Assembly: GCA_964494205.1 (NCBI GenBank) | Contig: CAZBRD010000005.1 | Coordinates: forward strand, 124,001 to 188,000 | DNA length: 64,000 nucleotides | Source of the DNA: JBBTCX01 sp964494205 | GTDB lineage: Bacteria > Planctomycetota > Phycisphaerae > UBA1845 | Direction: 5' to 3' | Part shown: positions 54,301 to 63,947 of the stretch, piece by piece | How positions within the stretch are numbered: the first letter of the stretch is position 1 | Layout: the number at the start of each line of letters is the position of its first letter | Notes under the pieces: generated by a model | Databases searched by the model: none | What the model saw: only the letters and a program-made list of their open reading frames with translations | Told to the model about the DNA's origin: nothing | Program-made: the position numbers and the translations under genes

Positions 54301-54882
54301 TCGCAGGCAACAGGCACTTGGCATCAGACAATAGCATTCAAACGAAAGTTGAAAGAGACCTGATCCAATCTACGATTGCACGAGTTTTGGACTTAGCGAA
54401 TCTTCGCTCATCGCAATTCGACATTCTTAATTCATGAAACGCAGACCGGCCAGGCAAGCGACCGCTGGGCGATCGACAGGCTGGCTAGTCCGCTTCTCTC
54501 CCCGTTCCGGGAAGCACTCAGCTATTCAGGCAGGCAAACCGAAAGACCAGAAAAGGCTACGCATCCCCCCCGCATCTCCCCTCCAGTCGACCGGTCATTA
54601 CCGGCTGAGGTCGTACAGCGCCCCCGACCGGTGCGCCGTTGCGACATCAATCGTCGAGATGTGAAACGACGATCGAACATCCCAAAGTTACGATACGAGA
54701 AAATACACGCCAAGCCGAAGCATAGATTTGAACTTTGAGGACGTCTGGCGCGTTATCGGGACTGCATGCGTCGGCACTAAAGCGATGAGGCGCATCAACT
54801 GAATATGTCCCAACGAATCACTGTGCCAGGACGAATCCGTAGCGCATCACACTCACGCAACGCGATTGGTCCGATTGCAATC
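54301..54882. other. Intergenic spacer, no gene seen
   Basis: About 580 bases between the ferredoxin and the TlpA-like gene (convergent). An Arg-rich frame at 54434-54664 has no ribosome site or family likeness, so I do not call it. No clear hairpin or repeat family stands out. Confidence 0.4.
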
Positions 54883-56019
54883 TCAGGGCGAGTTTGTCTT
54901 GGGCTCCGGTGTTGCAACCGCGGGGGCTGCGGTCGGCTTTTTGCCTTCGAGAATTTCGTCAACGGCTGCCACCAACTCTTCTCCAGGGAAATCGCGCTTG
55001 CGTATTTTTCCATCTCGATCAATCAAATACCACGTCGGCAAGCCGCGCACGTTGTATAGGATCGCTGCCGGGTTTTCGCCCCCCTTTTCACTCCACGTGT
55101 GGATACCGGGCGCGTTCGTTTCCTTGATGATTGATTCGAGAGCGGAGCGATCCTCATCCACTGAAACCGAGAGTATCTCGAACGGTTTGTTCGCGCCCTT
55201 CAACTGCGCCATCGCTGATGACAGGTTCGGAATTTCCCCTAAGCAAGGTGGGCACCACGATGCCCAGAAATCGAGCAGCACAACTTTGCCCCGCAGCGAT
55301 TTGAGCGAAACTTCCTTGCCGTCGAGCGACTTGGCTGTGAAGTCCGGCGCTTCCATGCCAATCTGCAAATGCTCAATTTCGAATAGGAAGCCCTTCGCAC
55401 GGGCAGTAAGGTCCTCGTCCTTGGAGAGCTTCACGACTTTCTCAAAAATCGTCTTGGCGTCGGAGTTCTTTCCGGCTGAAAGTCTCACTTGCCCCGCGAT
55501 ATACAGCGCGCCTGCCTTGGTGGCATCAACCTTCGTTGCGCCTTCAAGTTTTTCAATCGCTGTCACCCAACGATCCTGCGAATCAGCCATTGAAGCGGCA
55601 AAGGAAGCCGCATCGAGCGCGTCAATCACGGTCGGCTCATCCGGGAACTTCGAAACAAGCTTTTCGAACCACGGAAGCGAGTACTCCGGATCGACATTCA
55701 CCGACCACTGGAACGTCTTGACCATAATGATGCCGCCCTCGGGGCGAGTTGCGTTCTCATCCGCAAAGGATTGCATTTTCTTGAGCACTTCGCGCCGGCC
55801 ATCCACCGGCAACTTCGTGTTTTCGCCCGGAGTGATTCCCCCGTCCTTGCCCATCAGCGCGTCCATCGCTTTGTAGAACGCTTCTTCGGCTGCATTCATT
55901 TCACGCTCTAGCGCATCGAACTGATCCAATGGTCCAGCCGCGCGAACAATCGACAACGGCGTGAACGCCACAAGCCCAAATGCCATCAACAATTTGAAGT
56001 TCTTCTTGCCGTGCAACAC
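54883..56019 (-). CDS. TlpA/ResA-like thioredoxin-domain protein, exported
   Basis: 378 residues. Signal peptide (KLLMAFGLVAFTPLSIVRA), a helical, TPR-like middle (about 30-215), and a C-terminal thioredoxin domain: GMEAPDFTAKSLDGKEVSL, active site FWASWCPPC (Cys256, Cys259) and cis-Pro in GLPTWYLID. This is the periplasmic reductant type with an N-terminal helical module. The redox partner is unknown. The last 25 residues are Pro/Ala-rich. Confidence 0.88.
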   Translation of the reverse strand: MLHGKKNFKLLMAFGLVAFTPLSIVRAAGPLDQFDALEREMNAAEEAFYKAMDALMGKDGGITPGENTKLPVDGRREVLKKMQSFADENATRPEGGIIMVKTFQWSVNVDPEYSLPWFEKLVSKFPDEPTVIDALDAASFAASMADSQDRWVTAIEKLEGATKVDATKAGALYIAGQVRLSAGKNSDAKTIFEKVVKLSKDEDLTARAKGFLFEIEHLQIGMEAPDFTAKSLDGKEVSLKSLRGKVVLLDFWASWCPPCLGEIPNLSSAMAQLKGANKPFEILSVSVDEDRSALESIIKETNAPGIHTWSEKGGENPAAILYNVRGLPTWYLIDRDGKIRKRDFPGEELVAAVDEILEGKKPTAAPAVATPEPKTNSP

Positions 56020-56200
56020 AGAATCAGCCTTTCAATTCGACTCTCAGCGAGTTGCCATCACGCAGTGAACACTCGCCGTTGTCATAGTATATGGACAACG
56101 GAACGCTGTCACGGTGAGAGATGCGCCAACCGTTCGCCTCATGAACTTGTAAGGCGAGGCAGGGCTAGTTTCAACAAATGGAGCTTTGCTAACGGTCGCG

Positions 56201-57916
56201 TCAGGGACAACCGGCCGTTGACGGTAGCGCCGTGCCATTCCACACAACATACGCGTCAGCGCCGTTGAGCAGATCGATCACCCGGAGAATATCTGCCGGA
56301 TTAGGCACCCCGCTGCGGTCGATGTCTCGGCTATAGATGCCGTGCGGCGGATTAAGTACTCCGTTGAGCATGTCGATGATCGCAAGAATATCTACCGGCG
56401 AAGCGCTGTTATCGCCGTTCGCGTTCGCGGGATGTGTCGTATAAGTCACATGGCCAGTGCCGCCTGCGTAACGGACAGTGGTGACCGCACCCGGCGTGAT
56501 CGCACGATTGAGTCGAATCGAATAGAGTCCCGCGCCTAGTTCTTGCACTTCGGCGATTTCAATCGCCGGCAAGCCACCGGCCGAGGTCTCACAAACTTCA
56601 AAGCACCCGACAGCGCCCGTCAGCCCTTCAGGCATTTGCACCTGAACCAACTCGGAACCAATGCCGATGCCTTGCAATGGCACTCCGTTGGGTGGGCTCG
56701 GCTGCCGTGCATCGATGATGCCCGAGGGCGGTATCGCACTAACGATCTCCGCGGGCGGACACGTTCCAATTGATTCGCAGGTGATGGTTACCATCCCGAT
56801 CCCATCGTCATCGTCATAACCGCCGATTCGAATCTTCAACTCTTCGCCCTCGGTGACATCCAATGTCACTCCCGAATGAGAGTCGCAGAAATCATCATTG
56901 CACGCCAAAAGAGTGCCGAAGCAATTGAAGCCCGAATACAGTGCGAGACGCGTGTCGTAGTGACTCCCGCACAACTCAACCGAAAGTGAGCCCGTGCAGC
57001 TCGCGATGTAGTCAAACCACAAATCGTGCCCCACCTGGCAATCGCCGAATATACAGCACGCATTGTGCGAAGGACCGTCGGTGGTGGCTGAGCTGGAATC
57101 AAAATCCGTTTCGCCGTCGAAGATCGGATTGCTGTTATCGCATTCGTCGTTGTCACACAGACCCGGCGGACACAAAATGATCGAACCCGCGCCCGACGCC
57201 CCCTGAAATCCGCCAACGCGAATCTTGTACGACTGCCCAGCCGTCACAGGCACAGCCAGCTTGGAGCGAGTGCCGCACTCATCGTCATTACACCCGAGCA
57301 GATTCCCGACACACGCGGTGCCCTGATACACCGCAACCACCGTGTCAAAAAAGCTGTTACACAAGCTGATGTTCAGCGTGCCGGTTGCCGTCGCGTTGTA
57401 TCGATACCAGATGTCCTTGTGGATCTGCCCATCGCCGAAGTTGGTGCAACCGGGATGCGCCGGGCCGTCCGTCGTGGCGATAGTCGTATCAAAGGATGTG
57501 GTCCCGCCAGCAATGGTCTGCGGACTCGCGCAGCTATCGTTGATGACCACGTTGCAAAACTGTTGGGCCAGCGTCGCGCAAGCACAATCCCACTCCAGGA
57601 AACAACAAAGCGGGTCTTCCTCGCAAACGATGTTGCAACAGCCCATGTCGGTGCAACCGGGCTCGTCCGGGTCGCCGCATTGGAAACAATCATTGGGGCT
57701 GCCGAATGGACACGCGCCAGCTATGCCGCCGCCCTCGAGTTTTTCAGCAAGTTCTGGCGCGACTTGTCCCTCAACTTGCGTGAGGCCTTGCGCAACGCAA
57801 ACGAATGGAAATGCAGCTACAAGAATTGCTACTGCAAGGCGATGCTGGATGCACCCTGGCGATCGAGTGCGATTTGACCCAAGAATGAAATCGAGGTGGT
57901 TTGCGCTGAATGACAT
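56201..57916 (-). CDS. Secreted protein with repeated PPC-like domains and dockerin-type end
   Basis: 571 residues from ATG 57916 (GAAGG upstream). Signal peptide ends FVCVAQ. After a Cys-rich part (CPFGSPNDCFQCGDPDEPGC) come two repeated beta-sandwich units of the pre-peptidase C-terminal type (NDSCASPQTI to GSIILCPPG; DECDNSNPIF to MVTITCE), each about 130 residues with matching DIWYRYNATATG/DLWFDYIASCTG pieces. An Ig-like domain and paired dockerin-like repeats (GDNSASPVDILAIIDMLNG; DRSGVPNPADILRVIDLLNG) end the protein. It is probably a surface or secreted protein; no catalytic domain is seen. Confidence 0.82.
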   Translation of the reverse strand: MSFSANHLDFILGSNRTRSPGCIQHRLAVAILVAAFPFVCVAQGLTQVEGQVAPELAEKLEGGGIAGACPFGSPNDCFQCGDPDEPGCTDMGCCNIVCEEDPLCCFLEWDCACATLAQQFCNVVINDSCASPQTIAGGTTSFDTTIATTDGPAHPGCTNFGDGQIHKDIWYRYNATATGTLNISLCNSFFDTVVAVYQGTACVGNLLGCNDDECGTRSKLAVPVTAGQSYKIRVGGFQGASGAGSIILCPPGLCDNDECDNSNPIFDGETDFDSSSATTDGPSHNACCIFGDCQVGHDLWFDYIASCTGSLSVELCGSHYDTRLALYSGFNCFGTLLACNDDFCDSHSGVTLDVTEGEELKIRIGGYDDDDGIGMVTITCESIGTCPPAEIVSAIPPSGIIDARQPSPPNGVPLQGIGIGSELVQVQMPEGLTGAVGCFEVCETSAGGLPAIEIAEVQELGAGLYSIRLNRAITPGAVTTVRYAGGTGHVTYTTHPANANGDNSASPVDILAIIDMLNGVLNPPHGIYSRDIDRSGVPNPADILRVIDLLNGADAYVVWNGTALPSTAGCP

Positions 57917-58101
57917 GGCTTTTCCTTCCCCAATAGTTCGTATGCCCAAATGGCCCAACTGGATCGACCTGCATTTCCCAAGAGAAGACGCAAAAGAGGC
58001 TTGTTTTCTAGCGAAATCGGCGAAATAAGTCAACAAACACGCCGTTGCGATGAGACTTCAGCCAATTGCCACGATCGTTTCGATCGCTATAAACCGCATT
58101 C

Positions 58102-60324
58102 ATGACCTCACACGGCGAACCTGCCAGCGCCCCCTCGCGTACCAATGATGTGCAGGATTCACACGCCCCTAGTCATACCCCGACGGAAAACGTCGGTGCA
58201 TCGTCAACGCGCACATCGCGTGCGGTAAAACTCGCACTTACTGCCATCGTACTGCTGCACATCACCCTCTCGATCATTGGCATCAACTGGGGCCTGCCAA
58301 GTCGATCGATCGACAAATACCTTTTTGGCGACGAGCAACCGTGGAGCGGCGAGAAGATCTATCGCCTCGCGAACGCGGCAGACAAGTTCTCTGCCGCGCG
58401 CGGTGCGGACGTCGACGCCGATCCTTTCAACACAGGTTCAAGCCACGACGAATCCCTGACAGCCGAAGATCGCCAACCGATACCGCTGACATCAACGCCC
58501 GAAGACGTCGCCAGAATCTACCTTCGCTACCGCCTCTACACGTATCAACCTGACGAAATGATCACGATGATGGCCCTCGCCGGCATGAAGCCATCAAAAT
58601 TGGATTTCGACCCGCGACTCTACCAATACGGCGGCCTGTTCATCTATCCCGTCGGCGCGCTCATCAAACTCTGCGGCACGCTCGGCCTCATCGACGTACG
58701 AAACGACGTTGTTTACTACCTCGATCATCCAGACGAATTCGGCAAGTTCTACATCGTCGCCCGCGCCTACTCAGCCGCATGGGGCGCGATCGGCGTGATC
58801 GTGGTGTTTGCCATAGCTCGACGACTTTCGGACGGGTGGCACGGTCAAGCCGCAGCTTGGCCGTGGCCGAATGAGAGGGACGCAAAACCAAACGACGCGA
58901 ACAAGAGAGTCGATTTTGATGAGGAATCAAACGCTGGTGCGAGAATCCCTTCTCGCACCCCACTACCATCGAGAATCCTTTCTCACCCTTCAACCGCCGG
59001 CCTGCTCGCCGCATTTCTATTCACGCTAATGCCCGTGGTCGTCTGCATGTCGCACGAAGGTAAACCGCATTTGCCGGGAGCCGTACTGATGCTGATCGCG
59101 GTTTGGTTGGCGATGCGTAGTCATGAAAGAACGCCCTCTCCCCATTGGGGAGAGGGCAGGGGTGTGGGGCTCACTTCGGGCATCCAATGTCGAACTGACA
59201 AGCGCTTTGTGTTTATGTCGATAGCCTGCGGAGCAGCCGTTGGAATGGTTCTGTCATCCTGGCCGATTTGTATCCTCATTCCGGTTGTTGCCTGGCTGAA
59301 CCGTAATCGATCCGCGATTCTTTCTGCGTGTTCAAACGTGCCCATGGCGGACGCTTCGAGCGCTGTTTCAAATCTCAAAACAACTCCAAATCGTTGGTTC
59401 GCGATCGCACTCAAAGGTACGCTGATCGCTATCACTACCTACCTCGTGACCAACCCCTACGTCGTCATCAACACCTTCACCAACCGCGAAGTCCTTCGTA
59501 GTAATTTCGGCAACTCATTGGCCATGTATCAGGTCTCGCGCATCGGCGAAGGGTTTATCCGCGTGTTCGAATTAACTGTCGAAGGTGCGACTTGGCCGAT
59601 CGTCATCCTCGGCGCGATCGCCTTCGTGGCCGCGACATTGCGCTTCACCAAAAATGCGAACAACCGCACGCGAGCGCTCCCCATAATCGTCGTCGCCGCC
59701 CTCTTCTTCCTCCAATTCGTCCTCATCGGCGCAGGTAAACCCGCCGAGTATGGCCGATTCGGAATATTCACAAACACGGCGCTGGCGATCGGAGCAAGCT
59801 GTCTTTTCGCATCGTTTATGACGAGTCGGAAACTCCGATTGATGCTGGGCGTAGTCGCGACGCTCATCGTTGGCTTTGTAGCTTGGCAGACCTCTCAATA
59901 CATCCGCAACTTTGCAACGGACTCACGCGGAATTGGCTCAAGAAACGCCCTCGCCGAAGTTTTGTGCCGCGACTATCTCTCAACGCGGAATAGACCAATT
60001 ATCAAAGTAACATCAGAACCCGCACCCTATTCATGCCCACCGATTCCTTTTGGCAAAATCGATCTGCGCCTTAATCGCACCATGTCAGTTACGCGGCAAC
60101 TGGAGACCGATGCGTCTAATGTTGATTTTCTGATCTTCACTCTGGATGATCCGAAAACAATCGGACTACTTGCTGACAGCATTGACGGCAGTTTCTTCAG
60201 CGGATTAAGTACAAATATGTGGATCGGGATGGTGCAGCCTCATCCCTGCTTGCTTTCGGAAATCAGTTGGGCCAACAAGCCGATTGGTTTCGCCGGAGTC
60301 TTTGGGCGATTGGGACCATGGTAG
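58102..60324 (+). CDS. GT39-like polytopic glycosyltransferase with palindromes in its reading frame
   Basis: 740 residues with an Ala/Ser/Thr-rich N-terminal tail of 45 residues, then about ten to twelve spans. The first loop after span 1 has INWGLPSRSIDKYLFGDEQP; acidic pairs and the later PDEMITMMALAGM fit a polyprenyl-phosphate-sugar transferase. Two hydrophilic inserts, residues about 279-297 (ARIPSRTPLPSRILSHPS) and 344-357 (TPSPHWGEGRGVGL), are encoded by copies of palindromic repeats found elsewhere between genes; both keep the frame. The related 30929-32608 protein has no such insert. Substrate unknown. Confidence 0.72.
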   Translation: MTSHGEPASAPSRTNDVQDSHAPSHTPTENVGASSTRTSRAVKLALTAIVLLHITLSIIGINWGLPSRSIDKYLFGDEQPWSGEKIYRLANAADKFSAARGADVDADPFNTGSSHDESLTAEDRQPIPLTSTPEDVARIYLRYRLYTYQPDEMITMMALAGMKPSKLDFDPRLYQYGGLFIYPVGALIKLCGTLGLIDVRNDVVYYLDHPDEFGKFYIVARAYSAAWGAIGVIVVFAIARRLSDGWHGQAAAWPWPNERDAKPNDANKRVDFDEESNAGARIPSRTPLPSRILSHPSTAGLLAAFLFTLMPVVVCMSHEGKPHLPGAVLMLIAVWLAMRSHERTPSPHWGEGRGVGLTSGIQCRTDKRFVFMSIACGAAVGMVLSSWPICILIPVVAWLNRNRSAILSACSNVPMADASSAVSNLKTTPNRWFAIALKGTLIAITTYLVTNPYVVINTFTNREVLRSNFGNSLAMYQVSRIGEGFIRVFELTVEGATWPIVILGAIAFVAATLRFTKNANNRTRALPIIVVAALFFLQFVLIGAGKPAEYGRFGIFTNTALAIGASCLFASFMTSRKLRLMLGVVATLIVGFVAWQTSQYIRNFATDSRGIGSRNALAEVLCRDYLSTRNRPIIKVTSEPAPYSCPPIPFGKIDLRLNRTMSVTRQLETDASNVDFLIFTLDDPKTIGLLADSIDGSFFSGLSTNMWIGMVQPHPCLLSEISWANKPIGFAGVFGRLGPW
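58936..58959. repeat. Palindromic repeat inside a coding region (GAGAATCCCTTCTC type)
   Basis: 10-bp arms GGTGCGAGAA/TTCTCGCACC with loop TCCC. A closely similar hairpin is at 63915-63938 with arms GTACCGAGAA/TTCTCGGTAC, and a second, imperfect copy (CGAGAATCCTTTCTC) follows at 58969-58983. In-frame, it encodes GARIPSRT. Confidence 0.8.
59133..59157. repeat. Palindromic repeat inside a coding region (CCCTCTCCCC type)
   Basis: 11-bp arms GCCCTCTCCCC/GGGGAGAGGGC around loop ATT, matching the core of the intergenic repeat at 26370-26415. It encodes TPSPHWGEGR in the GT39-like protein, between two membrane spans. Confidence 0.8.
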
Positions 60325-60413
60325 GCATCAACTACCCTCAATGCAATTGACGACCGCCCCCTCGCGCCGTATACGTGCGCACACGAAACTGAAGTTCACG
60401 GAAGGAGTTCATC

Positions 60414-60770
60414 GTGCCCAATCATCTGTGCCACTTTGAGATCATGACCCGCGACACCGAAAAAGCGAAAGCGTTCTACGGCACGCTTTTCGACTGGAAG
60501 TTCGACGACGCCACCATGCCCGGCTACACGCTCATCAACGCCGGCGTCGATCCATCGGGCGGCCTGTTCAAGTCACCCAGCAGCGCGCACGGCTCCTGCG
60601 TGAACGTCTACATTCAGGTGCAGGACATCGACGGCACGCTCAAGAAAGTCCGCGACCTCGGCGGCAAAGTCATCGTCGAAAAAACTGCGATCCCCAACAC
60701 CGGCCACTTCGCCATGTTCACCGACCCGGAAGGCATCACCGTCGGCATCATGCAACCCAGCCACGCATGA
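60414..60770 (+). CDS. VOC (glyoxalase-like) domain protein
   Basis: 118 residues. GTG 60414 with GGAAGGAG upstream. One βαβββ pair: HFEIMTRDTEKAKAFYGTLF, then GHFAMFTDPEGITVGIMQ, the usual VOC pattern. Members bind metal and act on small molecules or give resistance; several planctomycete and actinobacterial members are of unknown role. Start of a plus-strand set leading to the zinc-ribbon paralogues. Confidence 0.85.
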   Translation: MPNHLCHFEIMTRDTEKAKAFYGTLFDWKFDDATMPGYTLINAGVDPSGGLFKSPSSAHGSCVNVYIQVQDIDGTLKKVRDLGGKVIVEKTAIPNTGHFAMFTDPEGITVGIMQPSHA

Positions 60771-60774
60771 CCCG

Positions 60775-61338
60775 ATGAACGGCGGACCGATTGAAGTCTG
60801 CCCGATGTGTAACTATAGCCTCGCAGGCTTGCCGCGCGATTATCAGTGTCCCGAGTGCGGGTTCTTGTATGATCAGAGCATGCGCATTTGGCGTGGTCGA
60901 TCGGTATGGGTTTACGCACTCCTCGCCGGTTCCGGGGCGATATTCGCAGCGTGCGCAATCGTAAGCCTGTTTGTTCGACTCCCGTTGCCAGGCTGCCTTG
61001 GGAACTGCGGTGCTTCTCTCTTGTTCCTCACCGGAATCGTTGCGGCTTACCACGGTCTTCGTTCAATTCGTGGTCCGTTCGTCATCGTGGGCGCCAAAGA
61101 AATTCAGATTCAATCATCCGGTTTTCGAAAAGTGTGGACAATTCCCCTGGCGGAACTACATATCTATCCGACCGCTTCCGGAACTAGTATTTGGTGGAAG
61201 GATGAAGAACATCCAATGGACCGAGCGCTGATCCTTCTATCGCGCAAGGACCGGGAGGAACTGCACAAGTACATAACCGAGAAGTGGGAAAAAGCCACGG
61301 GCGAGAAGGCCGAATTCAGGCCGCGGAGTCTAAAATGA
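60775..61338 (+). CDS. Zinc-ribbon membrane protein, paralogue 1 of 3
   Basis: 187 residues. N-terminal zinc ribbon CPMCNYSLAGLPRDYQCPEC (four Cys), GFLYDQSMRIW, then two spans (about 42-62 and 72-92) and a C-terminal domain with a PH-like strand pattern (PFVIVGAKEIQIQSSGFR). Its stop overlaps the ATG of the next copy (ATGA). The ribbon plus two-span layout is common in planctomycetes. Function unknown. Confidence 0.75.
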   Translation: MNGGPIEVCPMCNYSLAGLPRDYQCPECGFLYDQSMRIWRGRSVWVYALLAGSGAIFAACAIVSLFVRLPLPGCLGNCGASLLFLTGIVAAYHGLRSIRGPFVIVGAKEIQIQSSGFRKVWTIPLAELHIYPTASGTSIWWKDEEHPMDRALILLSRKDREELHKYITEKWEKATGEKAEFRPRSLK

Positions 61339-61910
61339 ACGGCGGACCGATCCAAGTCTGCCCGGTGTGCAACTACGACCTCCAATCCCTGCCGCGCAAC
61401 TACCGCTGCCCGGAGTGCGGGTTTGAGTACGAAGAGACGATGCGGGTGTGGGTTGTCAGTACACATTTGGCTTTTAAGATCATTGCCTACAGTCTCCTGG
61501 GCTTTTCGACCTTGATGTTATTCGTATCCATCCTGCATCACGGATTCACAGCCAGAATGCGAGGGTTTTTCTTTGTTCCCCTGATTCTCTTTCTCTCGTC
61601 TTTGATTGTTGCTTTCGTGCTGGGAGGTTGGCTTCGGGGATTTATCGTTGTGGGAAAACATGGAGTTACTCACAAGTATGGCTTGCAAAAAATGGCTTTT
61701 CGGGCTTGGAATGAAGTGAGATTGAACGACTCGATTTGGGCCGCCGATCTCGTGACCGGCAGTCCAAGCCTACCTCGATACTTACCAGCGGGGTACCTGA
61801 AAGGAACAGATCGCATTGAGCTGCGCGACGAAATCCTCCGGCGGCTCATCGCCTTCTACAACCCACCGCCAGAATCACTTCAGGTCGTTCAAGCCGACGG
61901 GCCAATTTGA
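61335..61910 (+). CDS. Zinc-ribbon membrane protein, paralogue 2 of 3
   Basis: 191 residues. ATG 61335 overlaps the stop of paralogue 1; a longer frame from 61284 is not needed. Ribbon CPVCNYDLQSLPRNYRCPEC, then two spans and a C-terminal soluble part (FIVVGKHGVTHKYGLQKMAF). Close to the other two in the ribbon and the GK..G..K.G motif, much less so in the spans. Confidence 0.75.
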   Translation: MNGGPIQVCPVCNYDLQSLPRNYRCPECGFEYEETMRVWVVSTHLAFKIIAYSLLGFSTLMLFVSILHHGFTARMRGFFFVPLILFLSSLIVAFVLGGWLRGFIVVGKHGVTHKYGLQKMAFRAWNEVRLNDSIWAADLVTGSPSLPRYLPAGYLKGTDRIELRDEILRRLIAFYNPPPESLQVVQADGPI

Positions 61911-61942
61911 CGAGACGGTGAATTGGAATTCTCTTTCTCACC

Positions 61943-62494
61943 ATGCAAGTCAACGGCGGCCCCATTACCGAATGCCCCATTTGTCGATACAGCCTCGAAG
62001 GTCTGCCTCGCGATCATCAGTGTCCCGAATGCGGGTTCGAGTACGACGAGACGATGCGAGTTTGGCGAACAAAACTCTCGCTGGCCTTTGCAGTAGTGCC
62101 GGTACTGATATTTGCTGCTTTCTTTCTACTCGTAGCTATTCAGCTCTGGCAAAGTGGAAGGCTCGGATATTTGCGAACGAACGCTGTACCGTGGCTGTGC
62201 TTGTTCTTTCCAATCGTAGCCAACCTCGCCAATTACTTTCTCCTCCGGGAGTTCATTGTCGTAGGCAAGTCGGGTTTGACTTTCAAAGTTGGTTACCGCA
62301 AGCCGCTGTTTCGACCGTGGAAGGACGTTCAGTTAAAATACCCGTTCATGCCGACCGATCCAACCGATCTCGGACCAACACTCCCACGTTACCTGCCAAC
62401 GCGATTGATGACCAAGGCAGAGCGCCGCGAGCTTCGCGACGAAATTGTCCGTCGATTGGAAAACTACCAGTCCAGCGATACGGACGCGCCTTGA
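61943..62494 (+). CDS. Zinc-ribbon membrane protein, paralogue 3 of 3
   Basis: 183 residues. Ribbon CPICRYSLEGLPRDHQCPEC, GFEYDETMRVW, two spans, and FIVVGKSGLTFKVGYRKPLF. The C-terminal end (PTLPRYLPTRLMTKAERREL) matches that of paralogue 2 (PSLPRYLPAGYLKGTDRIEL). The three tandem copies arose by local duplication and then diverged. serS follows. Confidence 0.75.
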   Translation: MQVNGGPITECPICRYSLEGLPRDHQCPECGFEYDETMRVWRTKLSLAFAVVPVLIFAAFFLLVAIQLWQSGRLGYLRTNAVPWLCLFFPIVANLANYFLLREFIVVGKSGLTFKVGYRKPLFRPWKDVQLKYPFMPTDPTDLGPTLPRYLPTRLMTKAERRELRDEIVRRLENYQSSDTDAP

Positions 62495-62558
62495 CATCCA
62501 CCCCCAATTCCACGACATAACTCGCGAGAACAATCGAAAAGAGAGGGTTGGCTGACGA

Positions 62559-63890
62559 ATGCTCGACATCAAATTCATCCGCGAAAACGTTGATCTGGTC
62601 AAAAAGGCCGCCACCGACAAACGCATGACGTGCGACATCGATCGCCTCGTCGACGTCGATAAGCGCCGTCGCGAGTTGCAGGTCGAACTCGACCAGCTTC
62701 GCGAAAGAGTGAGAGAGGACGGCCAGCGCATCGGCCTCATGCGAAACCCCAAATCGGAGTGGTACAAGCGCGCCCTCAACGACGGAAAATCCGACGCGGA
62801 CATCAAAACAGAAACCGATCGCATCCAATCGTGGCTTACCGAGATCAAACCGAAGCTCAAGACGCTCGAGGAATCCGAAGGTCCGATCCTCGAAGAGTTC
62901 AACCAGCTCATGCTGACCATCCCGCAGCCGGCCGACGCCGAAGTCCCCTTCGGCAAAGACGACACCGAAAACGTCGAGTTACGCAAAGTCGGCACGCCGC
63001 GCACGTTCGACTTTGAATGGAAAGACCACGTCTCGCTTGGCGAATCACTCGGCATCATCGACCTCGAACGCGGCGTCCGTCTCGCGGGAACTCGTAACTA
63101 CGTTCTTCGCGGCGACGGCGCACTCCTTCACCAAGCAGTACTACGTCTCGCCCAAGACATGATGGTCGCCCGCGGCTTCGTGCCCATGATCGTTCCCGTC
63201 CTCGTCCGCGAAGAAGTCATGTACGGCACCGGCTATTTCCCCGGCGGCCGCGAGCAAGCATATCTTTGTGAGCGCGACGTGATGTCATTGGTTGGCACAG
63301 CGGAAGTGCCGCTCACGGCCTACCACACCGACGAAATCCTCAACGAATCGCAACTTCCGCTGAAGTTCTGCGCCCAGAGCACGTGTTTCCGTCGCGAAGC
63401 GGGAGCAGCCGGCAAAGACACGCACGGCCTCTATCGCATCCACCTCTTCGACAAGGTCGAGCAGGTCATCATCAGCAAGAATGACATCGAAGAGAGCAAA
63501 CGCTTCCACCGCGAAATCCTGCAAAACGCGGAAGACGTTCTGCAGGCACTCGAACTCCCCTACCGCGTGGTAAACGTCTGCAGCGGCGACCTTGGTCAAG
63601 GTCAAGTCCAGAAGTTCGACATCGAAACATGGATGCCTTCGCGGAAGTCCTACGGCGAAACGCACTCAGCCTCGCGCTTCTACGAATTCCAGTCACGACG
63701 CTTGAAGTTACGCTATCGCGACGGCGCGAAGAAAGTTCATTTCTGCCACACGCTCAACAACACGGTGATCGCATCGCCGCGCGTATTGATCCCCGTTCTG
63801 GAGCTGTATCAGAATGCGGACGGCACCGTGACAATCCCGAAAGCCCTCCGCCCCTACATGGGCAACCGCGAACGAATCGAAAAACAGTAG
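62559..63890 (+). CDS. serS: Serine--tRNA ligase
   Basis: 443 residues. N-terminal coiled-coil arm (LVDVDKRRRELQVELDQLRE, about 28-110) for holding the long variable arm of tRNA-Ser. Class II catalytic core follows: FVPMIVPVLVREEVM, motif 2 FRREAGAAGKDTHGLYRIH, and motif 3 ending NNTVIASPRVLIPVLE. It charges tRNA-Ser, including the GCT tRNA at 16056-16146, and also serylates tRNA-Sec, the first step of selenocysteine synthesis. No operon partner is visible beyond the upstream paralogues. Confidence 0.95.
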   Translation: MLDIKFIRENVDLVKKAATDKRMTCDIDRLVDVDKRRRELQVELDQLRERVREDGQRIGLMRNPKSEWYKRALNDGKSDADIKTETDRIQSWLTEIKPKLKTLEESEGPILEEFNQLMLTIPQPADAEVPFGKDDTENVELRKVGTPRTFDFEWKDHVSLGESLGIIDLERGVRLAGTRNYVLRGDGALLHQAVLRLAQDMMVARGFVPMIVPVLVREEVMYGTGYFPGGREQAYLCERDVMSLVGTAEVPLTAYHTDEILNESQLPLKFCAQSTCFRREAGAAGKDTHGLYRIHLFDKVEQVIISKNDIEESKRFHREILQNAEDVLQALELPYRVVNVCSGDLGQGQVQKFDIETWMPSRKSYGETHSASRFYEFQSRRLKLRYRDGAKKVHFCHTLNNTVIASPRVLIPVLELYQNADGTVTIPKALRPYMGNRERIEKQ

Positions 63891-63914
63891 GGTCCGCCGT
63901 GCACCGGGTTCGCT

Positions 63915-63938
63915 GTACCGAGAATCCCTTCTCGGTAC
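63915..63938. repeat. Palindromic repeat, GAGAATCCCTTCTC family
   Basis: 10-bp arms GTACCGAGAA/TTCTCGGTAC with loop TCCC, directly behind serS, where it could stop transcription. A partial copy starts at 63989 and runs off the window. It is the same family as the coding-region copy at 58936. Confidence 0.75.
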
Positions 63939-63947
63939 AAACCACAG

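Noticed and set aside
54434..54664. A 76-codon Arg-rich frame
   Set aside because: No ribosome site, no conserved motif; composition looks like out-of-frame GC-rich DNA.
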